From NCBI RefSeq assembly GCF_003668875.1, contig NZ_RAWM01000003.1, positions 1 through 64,000 on the forward strand: a DNA stretch of 64,000 bases. The letters are read 5' to 3'. A program made the translations under genes and the position numbers. Of this stretch, positions 1-8,736 are shown one piece after another. Position 1 is the stretch's first letter. The number at the start of each line of letters is the position of its first letter. Source of the stretch: Corallococcus interemptor. Its GTDB lineage: Bacteria > Myxococcota > Myxococcia > Myxococcales > Myxococcaceae. Below the pieces are notes generated by a model. It worked only from the letters and a program-made list of their open reading frames with translations, was not told the DNA's origin and made no database searches.

Positions 1-132
1 CACCAGCACGCCCCCCACCGCCCAGCGCGCCCACCGCCTCTTGCGCGGCGGCGCCTCGGGGCGCACCTCGGGCGCTGCCGGCGGGACGGGTCCGGAACTC
101 GGGGGCTCGGGCGGAGCTTCGACGGTGGACAT
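1..132 (-). CDS. N-terminal fragment of a membrane-anchored protein (runs off the window)
   Basis: Only the first 44 codons are present, from an ATG at 132 reading towards position 1. The peptide is rich in Pro, Ala and Glu, followed by a Lys/Arg cluster (PRKRRWARW) and the beginning of a hydrophobic stretch (AVGGVLV). This is the layout of a cytoplasmic low-complexity tail followed by a transmembrane anchor. The family cannot be told from this piece. It starts 13 bp downstream of the stop of the cell-wall hydrolase gene on the same strand, so the two may be co-transcribed. Confidence 0.5.
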   Translation of the reverse strand, partial: MSTVEAPPEPPSSGPVPPAAPEVRPEAPPRKRRWARWAVGGVLV

Positions 133-145
133 CGGCCGGCCGTGT

Positions 146-850
146 CTAGCGCCGCGCGCTCCGGGCGTCACCCTTCACGGCGAGCTTCGCGGAGGCCAGG
201 CGCGGCGGCTCGGGCGAGCGCCAGCGCTCGTCCACCGACGCGAAGCCCGCCACCAGCTCCCCCGCCAGGTAGCCGCGCGTCTTCTTCCCCTTGCGGCGCA
301 GCCAGTCGTTGAGCACGTGCCCCTTGGCGTCCTTGCGCGCCTCCGGCTGCAGCAGGTTGAAGCGCGAGCGCTTCACCAGCCCGCCCGACTTGTGCACGAA
401 CGTCACCGTGCCGTCCGCCCCCACGCGCTCCACGATGCCGATGTGCGTGAGGCCGTCATTCATGAGGCCGTCGCGGTTCTTGTCGAACGTGTTCGTGAAG
501 AACACCAGCGCGCCCGGCTTCGGCGTGTCCGTCAGCATCCCCAGCGCGCGCGCCTTGCGGTGGATGGCCGTGACGCCGTTCTCCTCCGGGAGCACGTCGT
601 CCGGCAGCAGGTCCAACCGCTTCTGCTGGAACGCCAGCCGCGTCATGCCCGAGCAGTCATCCGTCACCGTCGAGCTCATCTTCGCCAGCGTCGTCATCCC
701 CACCCAGGACTTCGCCCGCCACAGTGCCCGGTCCGCCAGCTGGACCACCGGCCGTTCCTTCTTCGTCGCCGTGGCCTTGCTCGCGGCCTCGGCCGCCCCG
801 CCCCACACCAGCGCGCTCACCAACGCGCCCACCCACACGCCTCGTCCCAT
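146..850 (-). CDS. Secreted NlpC/P60- or CHAP-like cysteine hydrolase
   Basis: A 234-residue exported protein. The ATG at 850 is chosen; the longer reading frame begins with a TTG six codons upstream. Residues 1-23 form a signal peptide. A D-D-C-S-G block places the likely nucleophile at Cys66, and L-T-H-I-G-I-V places a candidate catalytic His at about 136, the order and spacing used by papain-like NlpC/P60 and CHAP peptidoglycan hydrolases. Just before the His is D-K-N-R-D-G-L-M-N-D, which resembles a calcium-binding EF-hand loop. A role in peptidoglycan cleavage is inferred from the fold; exact bond specificity cannot be told. Confidence 0.7.
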   Translation of the reverse strand: MGRGVWVGALVSALVWGGAAEAASKATATKKERPVVQLADRALWRAKSWVGMTTLAKMSSTVTDDCSGMTRLAFQQKRLDLLPDDVLPEENGVTAIHRKARALGMLTDTPKPGALVFFTNTFDKNRDGLMNDGLTHIGIVERVGADGTVTFVHKSGGLVKRSRFNLLQPEARKDAKGHVLNDWLRRKGKKTRGYLAGELVAGFASVDERWRSPEPPRLASAKLAVKGDARSARR

Positions 851-987
851 GCCCACGCGACAGAGCAACCGCCGTGCCCGGCCCGCGCGGCGTGGCGCGT
901 GTCCACCTCACGACGAAGCGCGCGCACCCTTCGGCACGAGGTGGGCAAGGAAGTTCCCACCCACGGCAAGCGCGCGCCCTGAAGCCC

Positions 988-1869
988 TCAGGGCAGGTCG
1001 TTCTCGTAGGGGTTGTCCCGCCGGGAACCCGAGGCCGCGGGCTCGATGGGCTGGCCCTCCGTGCTCGCGCGGTTGTTCCACCGCCGCGAGGGCCGGGGCG
1101 GCGGCATCTTCCCCGTGGGGGGCAGCGTGAACAGGTGCTCGTCGTGGACGGTGGGCGCCTGACGGGGCTCGGGGTCGAAGAGGGCTCGCGAGGACGGAGG
1201 CCGCTCCCCGCCGGAGGTCTGCACCGGAGCACAGCCCCGGGACGCGCACCCGGGGACGTTGGACTCGCCGGCGGGCCCCCAGGTCCGCGTGGGCCGGGGC
1301 TGCAGCCGGGTTGGAGCGTTGGGCGGCGGAAACTCGCGCGGCGGCGGGCTCTTCTCCCGGGCCTCCAGCGCGACCATCAACGGCAGCGCCAGCCCCAGGA
1401 CCGCGAACTGCCCAAGGGCGCCCGGCATCCGCGAGCCCGGCGCGGGCAGCACCTGCGTGCGCAGGCTCGAAAGGATGAACGCGCCACCAATGGCCATGCA
1501 CAGCGCGAGCGCGCCCCACGTCATGGCCTGCGCCGTCAGGGTGATGGAGGACAGGCGCCACGTCGTGCCCATCTCCACAGCCTCCTTCCAGGCCCGGGCC
1601 TTCCAGTCCGCCGCCGGCCCGGCCATGCCGTAGCCCACCGCGCACGCCGCCACCCACACCGCGGCGCCATGCACCTCGCGCCGCAAGAGCCACCCCTGCG
1701 TGAGGCCCACCACCACGCCCTGCTCCACCATGGACAGCCGCCAGACGGCCGCGGACGACAGCACCGCCTCCAGCAGACGGGCCCCGTCCTCCGCCTGCAT
1801 CAGCGGAAGGAACAGCCCCGCCACCGTGGCCACCGCCACGAGGAGTACCTGCGACAGACGTGCGCCCAT
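988..1869 (-). CDS. Multi-pass membrane protein of unknown function
   Basis: A 293-residue protein starting at the ATG at 1869, which begins MGARLSQVLLVAVATVAG; the open frame extends upstream but that part is low-complexity and lacks hydrophobic segments. The first 190 residues hold about five hydrophobic segments; the last 100 are hydrophilic, rich in Pro and Arg, and probably cytoplasmic or periplasmic tail. No recognisable domain. It stands alone: the upstream 400 bp hold only a degraded gene on the other strand and the downstream gene is separated by about 140 bp. Confidence 0.6.
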   Translation of the reverse strand: MGARLSQVLLVAVATVAGLFLPLMQAEDGARLLEAVLSSAAVWRLSMVEQGVVVGLTQGWLLRREVHGAAVWVAACAVGYGMAGPAADWKARAWKEAVEMGTTWRLSSITLTAQAMTWGALALCMAIGGAFILSSLRTQVLPAPGSRMPGALGQFAVLGLALPLMVALEAREKSPPPREFPPPNAPTRLQPRPTRTWGPAGESNVPGCASRGCAPVQTSGGERPPSSRALFDPEPRQAPTVHDEHLFTLPPTGKMPPPRPSRRWNNRASTEGQPIEPAASGSRRDNPYENDLP

Positions 1870-2273
1870 GCCCGGCAGTCTGCGCGACTCCCGCCGTCCA
1901 ATGCCATCCAGGGGGCCCACCTCCTGCCCTCCGGCCAACGAAGGTGTCGCCCGGTGGAGGTGGATGTACGGCGCGACAGGACCCCACGGGCACGTGGGCG
2001 CCGGGACAGCGGCCCCGCATCCAGGTGTGGATGCGCACCGCGAAGCGCGGCCGGGTCGTGGCCTTCCGCACGTACCTGCGCACCTTCCTGCATGAGCTGT
2101 GTCACCTGGACTTCCTCTGGCTGGAGCTGCCCTCCTCCTTCCACACGGAGGGCTTCTTCCAGCGCGAGTCGAGCCTCTTCGGGCAGCGGGTGCCCCCGGC
2201 GACAGGGGTGGAGGGCCGTGAAGCGCAGGACACTGGGAAATGGAGCACGAGCACAAGGCGCGGCCGGCGCTAG
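1860..2273 (+). pseudogene. Remnant of a small HExxH metalloprotease-like protein
   Basis: In this frame the stretch from about 2020 to 2200 reads as convincing protein: VWMRTAKRGRVVAFRTYLR, then F-L-H-E-L-C-H-L-D-F, then S-F-H-T-E-G-F-F-Q-R-E-S-S-L. H-E-L-C-H is an HExxH zinc-binding motif and the trailing HTEGF/RESSL block looks like a conserved C-terminal part. By contrast the first 50 codons are compositionally poor, there is no credible start with a ribosome binding site (the frame opens with GTG at 1860, inside the divergent gene), and the tail is Gly/Arg junk. I read this as a gene that has lost its N-terminal half. It could instead be a short intact gene with an unusual start. It ends 12 bp before the aminopeptidase gene. 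Confidence 0.4.
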
Positions 2274-2285
2274 ATTGCCGCCCCT

Positions 2286-4841
2286 ATGGCGCATCCCACC
2301 GACGACAAGAACTTCCGTCTGCCCACCACCCTCCGCCCGCGCCGCTACCAGGCGACAGTGACCCTGGACCTGGAGGGGCGCAGCTTCGCGGGTGAAGAGC
2401 GCGTGGAGCTGGAGCTGTCCCAGCCCACGACGGAGATCATCCTCCACGCCAACGCGCTGGAGCTGGGCGAGGTCACCTTCCGCGCCGGCAACGACGTGCG
2501 CAAGCCCACGTCCAAGCGCGTGTCGACGGTGAGCGAGACGGTGGTGCTCACGTTCGACGCGCCCCTGCCCGCGGGCAGCGCCACGCTGGAGGTGCCGTGG
2601 ACGGGGCGCTTCAGCGACGGCCTGCGCGGCCTGTACGCGGCGGGCAAGGTGGCCGCCACGCAGTTCGAGGCCGCGGACGCGCGGCGGCTGTTCCCCTGCT
2701 TCGACGAGCCGGCCTTCAAGGCGCGCTGGGCGCTCACGGTGCGCGTGCCGGAAGGCCACACGGTGCTGGGCAACGGCCGCGTGGTGAAGGACGAGAAGGA
2801 CGGGGCGCTGCGCAAGGTGACGTTCGAGGAGACGGAGCTGCTCAGCTCGTACCTCATCGCGCTGGTGGTGGGCCCGCTGGTGGGCACGCCCGAGGAGAAG
2901 GCGGAGGGCATCCCGGTGCGCACGTGGGCGCTGCCGGAGAAGGCGCACCTGGCGAAGTTCGGTCAGGACGCGGCGCTCCAGGTCCTGCCCCGGCTGCAGG
3001 ACTACTTCGGGCTGCCGTATGCCTTTGGCAAGGTGGACCAGGTGGGCATCCCGGACTTCGAGGCGGGCGCCATGGAGAACGCCGGCCTCATCACCTACCG
3101 GGAGGTCGCGCTGCTGTTGGACCCGGCCACCGCCCCCCTGTCCGTGCAGAAGCGCGTGGCGGAGGTGGTGACGCATGAACTGGCGCACCAGTGGTTCGGC
3201 AACTGGGTGACGATGGTGTGGTGGGACGACCTCTGGCTCAACGAGGCGTTCGCGACGTGGATGGCCTTCAAGATTGTCGACCAGTGGAGGCCGGACTGGC
3301 GCATGTGGCTGGACTTCGACGCGCACCGGGCCAGCGCCCTGGCGCTGGACGCGCTCAAGTCCACGCACCCCATCCACGGCGAGGTGCGCAACGCGGGTGA
3401 GGCCGGTGAGAGCTTCGACGCGATTACGTATGAGAAGGGCGGCGCGGTGCTGCGGATGATTGAAGGGTTCCTGGGAGAGGGCCCCTTCCGCGAAGGCATC
3501 CGGCTGTACATGCGCAAGCACGCGCGCGCGAACGCGGTGAAGGAGGACCTGTGGAACGCGCTGGGTGAAGCGGCGAAGCAGCCGGTGAACGAGCTGGCCA
3601 CCAAGTGGATTGGCCAGAGCGGCTTCCCGCTGGTGTCGGTGAAGGTGGAGGGGCGGAAGGTGACGCTGTCGCAGCGGCGCTTGTACTCGGAGCCGGGGGT
3701 GACGAGCGCGGAGACGTGGCCGGTGCCCATGGTGCTGCGCTTCGAGGACGCGGGCGGCGTGCGCGAGCAGCGGGTGCTCTTCCGCGACGCGAAGACGACG
3801 GTGACGCTGGAGGGCGGCGCGGGGGACGTGAAGTGGCTGTGCGCCAACGGCGGCTCCACGGGCTTCTACCGGGTGGCGTACGAGAAGCCGGCGCTGGACG
3901 CGCTGGTGGCGAACCTGGGGACGCTGGTGCCGTCGGAGCGCATCTCGCTGCTCGCGGACACGTGGGCGCTGGTGCGCGCGGGGCAGGCGCCGGTGGCGGA
4001 CCTGTTGGACCTGGCGGCGCGCTTCGGGGACGAGGAGGACGAGGCGGTGCTGGACGAGCTCATCGGGCGGCTCGGCTACATCGACAACCGGCTGACGGAG
4101 GGCGAGGACCAGCAGCGCTTCCGCCGCTGGGTGGAGGGGCTGTTGGGCGGCGGCCTGAAGAAGCTGGGCTGGCAGGCGGCGCCGGGTGAGCCGGACCGGG
4201 TGAAGCTGCGCCGCGCGGCGCTGGTGCGCGCGGTGGGCGGGCTGGCGCGCAGTCCGGAGGTGCTGGCGCAGGCACGTCCGCTGGTGCAGCGGATGCTCCA
4301 GGGAGACAAGGCCGCGCTGGACGCGAACCTCCTGGACACGGCGGTGGGCATGGTGGCGCGCGCGGGCGACACGGCGCTCTTCGAGGACCTGCTGCAGCGG
4401 ATGCCGAAGGAGCCGGACCCGGCGACGCAGCGGCGCTACCTGATGGCGCTGACGTCCTTCGAGGACGCGACGCTGGCGGAGCGCGCCCAGGGGCTGTTGT
4501 TCACGGAGACGGTGAAGACGCAGGACGTGGCCAGCTTCGCGACGGGCCTGTTGGGCAACCGCACCGGCCGCGACGCGTGGTGGGCGCAGCTGCAGAAGCG
4601 CTGGAAGGACCTGGTCTCGCGCACGGGAGCGGCGCCCATGCTGCTGCGCCGGGTGGTGGAGGGCCTGGGCCTGCTGCGCACGCGCGAGCAGCTGGAGCAG
4701 ATGAAGGCGCTGCTCCAGGCGAACCCCATCCCGGAGGCCCAGCAGGCCACGGCGCAGACGCTGGAGCGGCTGACCCAGGACGTGGCCCTGCGCGAGCGCG
4801 TGGCCCCGGAGGTGTCCGCGTGGATCAAGCGCCAGCCGTGA
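2286..4841 (+). CDS. M1-family zinc aminopeptidase (ERAP/puromycin-sensitive type)
   Basis: An 851-residue cytosolic-type aminopeptidase that removes N-terminal residues from peptides. The exopeptidase loop GAMEN is at 261-265. The zinc site is H297-E298-x-x-H301 followed by E320 in the context WLNEAFATW, exactly the HExxH-x18-E spacing of gluzincins. The N-terminal beta-domain (1-200), thermolysin-like domain (200-440) and an all-helical ERAP1-like C-terminal domain (about 530-840) give the full family length. No signal peptide. The ATG at 2286 is followed by the usual leader-less hydrophilic start. It appears monocistronic, with the lipoprotein gene starting 21 bp later possibly read through. 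Confidence 0.93.
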   Translation: MAHPTDDKNFRLPTTLRPRRYQATVTLDLEGRSFAGEERVELELSQPTTEIILHANALELGEVTFRAGNDVRKPTSKRVSTVSETVVLTFDAPLPAGSATLEVPWTGRFSDGLRGLYAAGKVAATQFEAADARRLFPCFDEPAFKARWALTVRVPEGHTVLGNGRVVKDEKDGALRKVTFEETELLSSYLIALVVGPLVGTPEEKAEGIPVRTWALPEKAHLAKFGQDAALQVLPRLQDYFGLPYAFGKVDQVGIPDFEAGAMENAGLITYREVALLLDPATAPLSVQKRVAEVVTHELAHQWFGNWVTMVWWDDLWLNEAFATWMAFKIVDQWRPDWRMWLDFDAHRASALALDALKSTHPIHGEVRNAGEAGESFDAITYEKGGAVLRMIEGFLGEGPFREGIRLYMRKHARANAVKEDLWNALGEAAKQPVNELATKWIGQSGFPLVSVKVEGRKVTLSQRRLYSEPGVTSAETWPVPMVLRFEDAGGVREQRVLFRDAKTTVTLEGGAGDVKWLCANGGSTGFYRVAYEKPALDALVANLGTLVPSERISLLADTWALVRAGQAPVADLLDLAARFGDEEDEAVLDELIGRLGYIDNRLTEGEDQQRFRRWVEGLLGGGLKKLGWQAAPGEPDRVKLRRAALVRAVGGLARSPEVLAQARPLVQRMLQGDKAALDANLLDTAVGMVARAGDTALFEDLLQRMPKEPDPATQRRYLMALTSFEDATLAERAQGLLFTETVKTQDVASFATGLLGNRTGRDAWWAQLQKRWKDLVSRTGAAPMLLRRVVEGLGLLRTREQLEQMKALLQANPIPEAQQATAQTLERLTQDVALRERVAPEVSAWIKRQP

Positions 4842-4862
4842 GGTGAGTACGCGCTGGGAGGG

Positions 4863-5582
4863 GTGATGTGGAGATCACTTCTGTTCTGCATGGCCTGGGG
4901 GCTTGGATGCGCGGCCTCCAGGCCTCCTGTGGGCGTCGTTCAACCGCCTCCCGGTGAGCGCCTGGAGCGCATCGCCGGTCCCCTTCCTGGCTACGGCCCC
5001 TATCCGACCTACTCCGATGCGCTGATTGCGGCCTGCCCGCTGATCCTGAAACAACCCCAGGCCACCGCGGGCCGTCCGGGCGACCAGGAATTTCCGCTGC
5101 GCTGGAGGCTCTCGAAGGAATACTGCGCCTGGGTCTACTACACGCCGGATCAGCAATTTGAATTGAGCATGCTCGCGACCAGCGCGGTTCAGGACGATCC
5201 ACGCAAGAGGAGCTGCGCGCTGCCGGCCGTCGTGGAGGCTCCTCGTCACCCACCGGAGAGCCTGGGTTACGTCTTCATCCTCCACAACCATCCCTTCGAG
5301 AACGAGCTCTCCGATTTCGACATCCGGTTCGCCGTCGCCATGGCGGACGTCCATGGCCTGAGCGTGAACACCCGGGCGGGTTCCGTCCCTTTGTCCATCA
5401 TCGCGTTCTTTTCCAAGGGCCACGACCCCACGCAGCCCACCTGCGATGGCTTCTTCCAGTACGTTCCCGGCACCGGGCAAATCATCCGGTGGACCGCACA
5501 GGAGAAGGGGCGATGGCAACGAAAGCAGATCGCCACGCTCACCTGGCTCGATGACACGAACTACCGCATCCAACGGCAGTAG
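4863..5582 (+). CDS. Lipoprotein with a JAMM-like HxH...SxxD motif
   Basis: A 239-residue protein; tandem GTG-ATG start codons at 4863 and 4866. A lipobox (L-G-C) after a hydrophobic stretch gives a lipidated N-terminus around Cys17. Near residues 141-153 lies L-H-N-H-P followed by S and D, giving H141-x-H143-x6-S150-x2-D153. JAMM/MPN metalloproteases and related DUF4329-type domains use HxH-x7-SxxD, so this is one residue short of the classic spacing. Catalytic activity is therefore uncertain. The next gene starts 13 bp downstream and is also a lipoprotein, suggesting an operon with it and the aldolase gene. Confidence 0.6.
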   Translation: MMWRSLLFCMAWGLGCAASRPPVGVVQPPPGERLERIAGPLPGYGPYPTYSDALIAACPLILKQPQATAGRPGDQEFPLRWRLSKEYCAWVYYTPDQQFELSMLATSAVQDDPRKRSCALPAVVEAPRHPPESLGYVFILHNHPFENELSDFDIRFAVAMADVHGLSVNTRAGSVPLSIIAFFSKGHDPTQPTCDGFFQYVPGTGQIIRWTAQEKGRWQRKQIATLTWLDDTNYRIQRQ

Positions 5583-5595
5583 GGGCTCCCTCCTC

Positions 5596-6210
5596 ATGCG
5601 CATGAGCACGCTCTTCATCGTGTCCGGCCTGATGCTCGGTGGCTGCATGAAGGCCCATCGCCCCGTGCTGGTGGAAGCCGAGCCGTCGCTTGTCTTTCCT
5701 TCCTTCTTCGCTGGCACCAGCGAGCCCCTGGGAAGCGCTGGAAGCACATATGTATTGGACGGCGCCGTCCTGCGCGCGCTCTCCCTATCCGTCGAAGATT
5801 TCCTTCCCCCCCCTGCATCCTCAACGCCCTGCTGGGACCGGCCTGAGTCCCATCGCTATCGGATCGTCCGTGAGCCAGGCGTCGTCTTCATCCGGATTGA
5901 AGAGGATCCCGCTGCCTGTGGCCGCCAGGTCCCCGCCCTGCACTCCGGAGCGCGCTATGCATTCAGCGACGATGGCCGGCTTCTACGGCGCCTGATTGAT
6001 GGCGAGCCGGAGAACTCTCCTGACCAGACGTCCCCCAAGGACGACGCGGGCGAGGATGCGCCACCCGGCACGCTCCCACCTCCAGGCCCCCAGCCGGGAG
6101 GCCCCCCTCCTCGTTTCTCCCATGCCCCAGACGGCGGCACTCGGGCCATGATGCCCGCGCCGCCAGTGGAGCCGAGTCCCCCTCCTGATGGTGGCCCTGG
6201 AACCCCATGA
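5596..6210 (+). CDS. Proline-rich lipoprotein of unknown function
   Basis: A 204-residue protein from the ATG at 5596 (MRMSTLFIVSGLMLGGCMK), chosen because the upstream part of the open frame overlaps the preceding gene and only this start gives a signal peptide with a lipobox (L-G-G-C). The globular portion (about 30-130) contains paired cysteines; the last 70 residues are a Pro/Gly/Asp-rich, probably disordered tail. No family recognised. The stop codon overlaps the start of the aldolase gene by four bases (ATGA at 6207), indicating translational coupling. Confidence 0.6.
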   Translation: MRMSTLFIVSGLMLGGCMKAHRPVLVEAEPSLVFPSFFAGTSEPLGSAGSTYVLDGAVLRALSLSVEDFLPPPASSTPCWDRPESHRYRIVREPGVVFIRIEEDPAACGRQVPALHSGARYAFSDDGRLLRRLIDGEPENSPDQTSPKDDAGEDAPPGTLPPPGPQPGGPPPRFSHAPDGGTRAMMPAPPVEPSPPPDGGPGTP

Positions 6211-7565
6211 AGACCACGCTCACGCCCGAAGCCTCCGCCGCCTCCCGTGAGGCCCTGCGCCGCGCCAACGTGGCATTCACCCACGCCTATCCGGGTGAGT
6301 CCTCCCGGCGCCAGCCCGTGCACACCGTGTACGGCGGCGCCCACCTCTTCCGCGCGAACACGGCCCGGAAGATGGGGGACCTGGCGCTCGCGGCGCTGCG
6401 CGATTACGCCGCCGACGGCTCCCAGCTGGCCCATGGCCTGGGCCTGCCCCAGCGCGGCGGCTTCGCCCAGCGCGTCCATGACCGCGTCGTGGACAAGCTC
6501 CAGCGCGAACCCGTGGAGGACTTCCGCATCGACTTCGAGGACGGCTATGGCCACCGCCCCGACTCCGAGGAAGACGCCCACGCCGTCGCCGCCGCGACCG
6601 AAGTGGCCCGCGGCCTGGAGCAGGGCTCGCTGCCGCCGTTCATCGGCATCCGCGTGAAGTCCTTCACGGAGGAGCTCTACGCGCGGGCCTCGCGCACGCT
6701 GGACCTCTTCGTCACCGCGTTGCTGGAGCAATCCGGTGGCAGGCTGCCTCCGTCCTTCGTCGTCACCCTGCCCAAGGTCACCGTGCCCGAACAGGTGACC
6801 GCCCTGGCCAAGCTCCTGTCGGAGCTGGAGTCCGCCCACCAGCTGCCTCCCGGCGCGCTCGCGCTGGAGCTGATGGTGGAGACGCCCCAGGCCCTCTTCG
6901 ACGCGCGCGGCCGGCCGCACCTGCGCTCGCTCGTGGAGGCCGGCGAGGGCCGCTGCTCGCACGTGCACCTGGGCGTCTACGACTACACCGCCGCCCTGGA
7001 CATCAGCGCGCACATGCAGCACATGCGGCACCCCGCCTGTGACTACCTGCGTGACACCGTGCAGGTGCTCCTCGCGGGCAGCGGCGTGCGCCTGTCCGAC
7101 GGCGCCACCAACGTCATGCCCGTGGGCCCCCACCGCAAGCAGGGCGACACCGCGCTGCTGCCCACCGAGCGGCGTGAGAACACCGACGCCGTGCACCGCG
7201 CGTGGCAGGTGGCGTACCGGCACACGCGCCACTCGCTGGAGCGCGGCTATTACCAGGGGTGGGATCTGCACCCCGCCCAGCTCCCCGTGCGCTACGCCGC
7301 CGTCTACGCCTTCTTCCTGGAGGGCCTGGAGCCAGCGTCCCAGCGCCTCAAGGCCTTCGTGGACAAGGCCGCCCAGGCCACCCTGCTGGGCGACGTGTTC
7401 GACGACGCCGCCACCGGCCAGGGCCTGCTCAACTTCTTCCTGCGCGGCCTGGCCTGCGGCGCCCTCACGGAGGAAGAGGCCCGCGCCCCCGGCCTGACGC
7501 TGGAGGAGCTGCGAAGCCGCTCCTTCCGCGGCATCGTCCAGGGCCGCGCGAGCGCGTCACGCTGA
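6207..7565 (+). CDS. HpcH/HpaI aldolase/citrate-lyase superfamily protein (DUF6986-like)
   Basis: A 452-residue protein resembling the large actinobacterial and myxobacterial proteins of the HpcH/HpaI aldolase TIM-barrel superfamily. Diagnostic pieces are an acidic metal-binding pattern D-F-R-I-D-F-E-D-G-Y-G near 108-118, a strand ending in E-L-M-V-E-T near 215-220, and H-L-G-V-Y-D-Y near 256. These enzymes cleave or form C-C bonds adjacent to a pyruvate or oxaloacetate enolate using a divalent metal. The actual substrate is unknown. It overlaps the upstream lipoprotein gene by 4 bp and converges on the next gene, overlapping its end by 9 bp. Confidence 0.75.
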   Translation: MKTTLTPEASAASREALRRANVAFTHAYPGESSRRQPVHTVYGGAHLFRANTARKMGDLALAALRDYAADGSQLAHGLGLPQRGGFAQRVHDRVVDKLQREPVEDFRIDFEDGYGHRPDSEEDAHAVAAATEVARGLEQGSLPPFIGIRVKSFTEELYARASRTLDLFVTALLEQSGGRLPPSFVVTLPKVTVPEQVTALAKLLSELESAHQLPPGALALELMVETPQALFDARGRPHLRSLVEAGEGRCSHVHLGVYDYTAALDISAHMQHMRHPACDYLRDTVQVLLAGSGVRLSDGATNVMPVGPHRKQGDTALLPTERRENTDAVHRAWQVAYRHTRHSLERGYYQGWDLHPAQLPVRYAAVYAFFLEGLEPASQRLKAFVDKAAQATLLGDVFDDAATGQGLLNFFLRGLACGALTEEEARAPGLTLEELRSRSFRGIVQGRASASR

Positions 7566-8630
7566 CGCGGGCGGCTGCCCCGGAGGTGTCGCGCTCCGGG
7601 GCCCCAGCCACTCGCGCGCGACGGCCACGTCCACCGCGAGGATGCCCAACAGGAACAGCCACGGCCCCGGCCGCGACGACAGGCCCGTCAGCGCCCAGAC
7701 GGTGATGAGCCCCGCGAGCACCGCCGGCACCACCGGGGGCAGCGCCTCCCGCGCGCGCCGCACCGACCCCAGCACGCCCAGCGCCAGCAGCCCCAGCACC
7801 ACGCCCGTCGAGCCCAGCCGGCCGCGCCCCGTCCCCGCGCCCTGCGCCGACGACGGGAACACCAGCGTGTTGAACTTCCACGTGTCGTGGTCCTGGATGT
7901 CCCAGGCGAAGTTGTCGTCGATGGTGATGTTGCGCTCGCGCTGCAGGTGCGCCGTGGGCACCAGCGAACCCGTCCACGCCGAGCTCCACGGCAACAGCAG
8001 CCCCACCGCGCACGCCGCCACGCCCGCGAACACCCACCGCTTCAGCCGCACGTCCGCCGGCCGCCGCGTCAGCGACGGCTCCGCCAGCGGCGACGCCTGG
8101 AACGCCTTCCACTGCACGAAGCCCAGCACCACCGCCGCCAGCACCCACAACAGCGGCGCCACGCCCAAGCCCAGCGACAGGAACGCCTGCGTCACCGTGA
8201 GCGCGGTGAACATGGGCAGGAACGCCGGATGCGCGGCCCACTTCACCGCCGGCACCAGCGCGTCCGGCAGCTTCCGGCCCGCGGCCAGCCACTCGCGCGC
8301 GCCCAGCATGCCGGCGCCCACCAGCATCAACGCCGCCCACGGCAGCCCCAGCCCGCCACCAATGAAGGGCAGCACCGGCACCACCACCGCCGCCACCACC
8401 AGCCCGGAGCCGAGCAGCGGCAGCGAGCCCCCGGGCAGCCGCTCGCGCAGCCTCGGGTCGTCCAGCACGTCCTGCACCGCGCGGCCCGCGGAGTCCGCCG
8501 CCCGCTGCGCCTTGTCCGCGACGTCGTCCATCACCGGCGAACCGGGCGCGTTCACGTCCCCGCCGCAGTGGGGACACGTCCGCGACGACAGGCCTTCAGG
8601 GAGCGGCTGACCACAATGCGGGCAGGACAT
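7557..8630 (-). CDS. Zinc-ribbon multi-pass membrane protein
   Basis: A 357-residue protein. The N-terminus carries two CxxC knuckles (M-S-C-P-H-C and T-C-P-H-C-G), a rubredoxin-like zinc ribbon at residues 1-25. A short amphipathic linker follows, then about eight hydrophobic segments from 70 to the end with a polar, probably extracytoplasmic insertion around 220-265. The ribbon-plus-membrane layout is common among uncharacterised bacterial proteins; no enzymatic motif is seen. Monocistronic; convergent with the aldolase gene. Confidence 0.65.
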   Translation of the reverse strand: MSCPHCGQPLPEGLSSRTCPHCGGDVNAPGSPVMDDVADKAQRAADSAGRAVQDVLDDPRLRERLPGGSLPLLGSGLVVAAVVVPVLPFIGGGLGLPWAALMLVGAGMLGAREWLAAGRKLPDALVPAVKWAAHPAFLPMFTALTVTQAFLSLGLGVAPLLWVLAAVVLGFVQWKAFQASPLAEPSLTRRPADVRLKRWVFAGVAACAVGLLLPWSSAWTGSLVPTAHLQRERNITIDDNFAWDIQDHDTWKFNTLVFPSSAQGAGTGRGRLGSTGVVLGLLALGVLGSVRRAREALPPVVPAVLAGLITVWALTGLSSRPGPWLFLLGILAVDVAVAREWLGPRSATPPGQPPASA

Positions 8631-8736
8631 GGGGTGGAGTCCTCCTCAGGTGAGACAGGAGCGCGAAAGCCTACACCGTGCCCCGTCGCATCCATGAACC
8701 ATCACCCGGGCTTCGCCCCTCCCGCACGCCCGGCCG

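Noticed and set aside
724-2361. A 545-codon plus-strand open frame near the start of the window
   Set aside because: Arg/Pro-rich composition with no hydrophobic core or motif; it covers the membrane-protein gene in antisense and stops inside the aminopeptidase.
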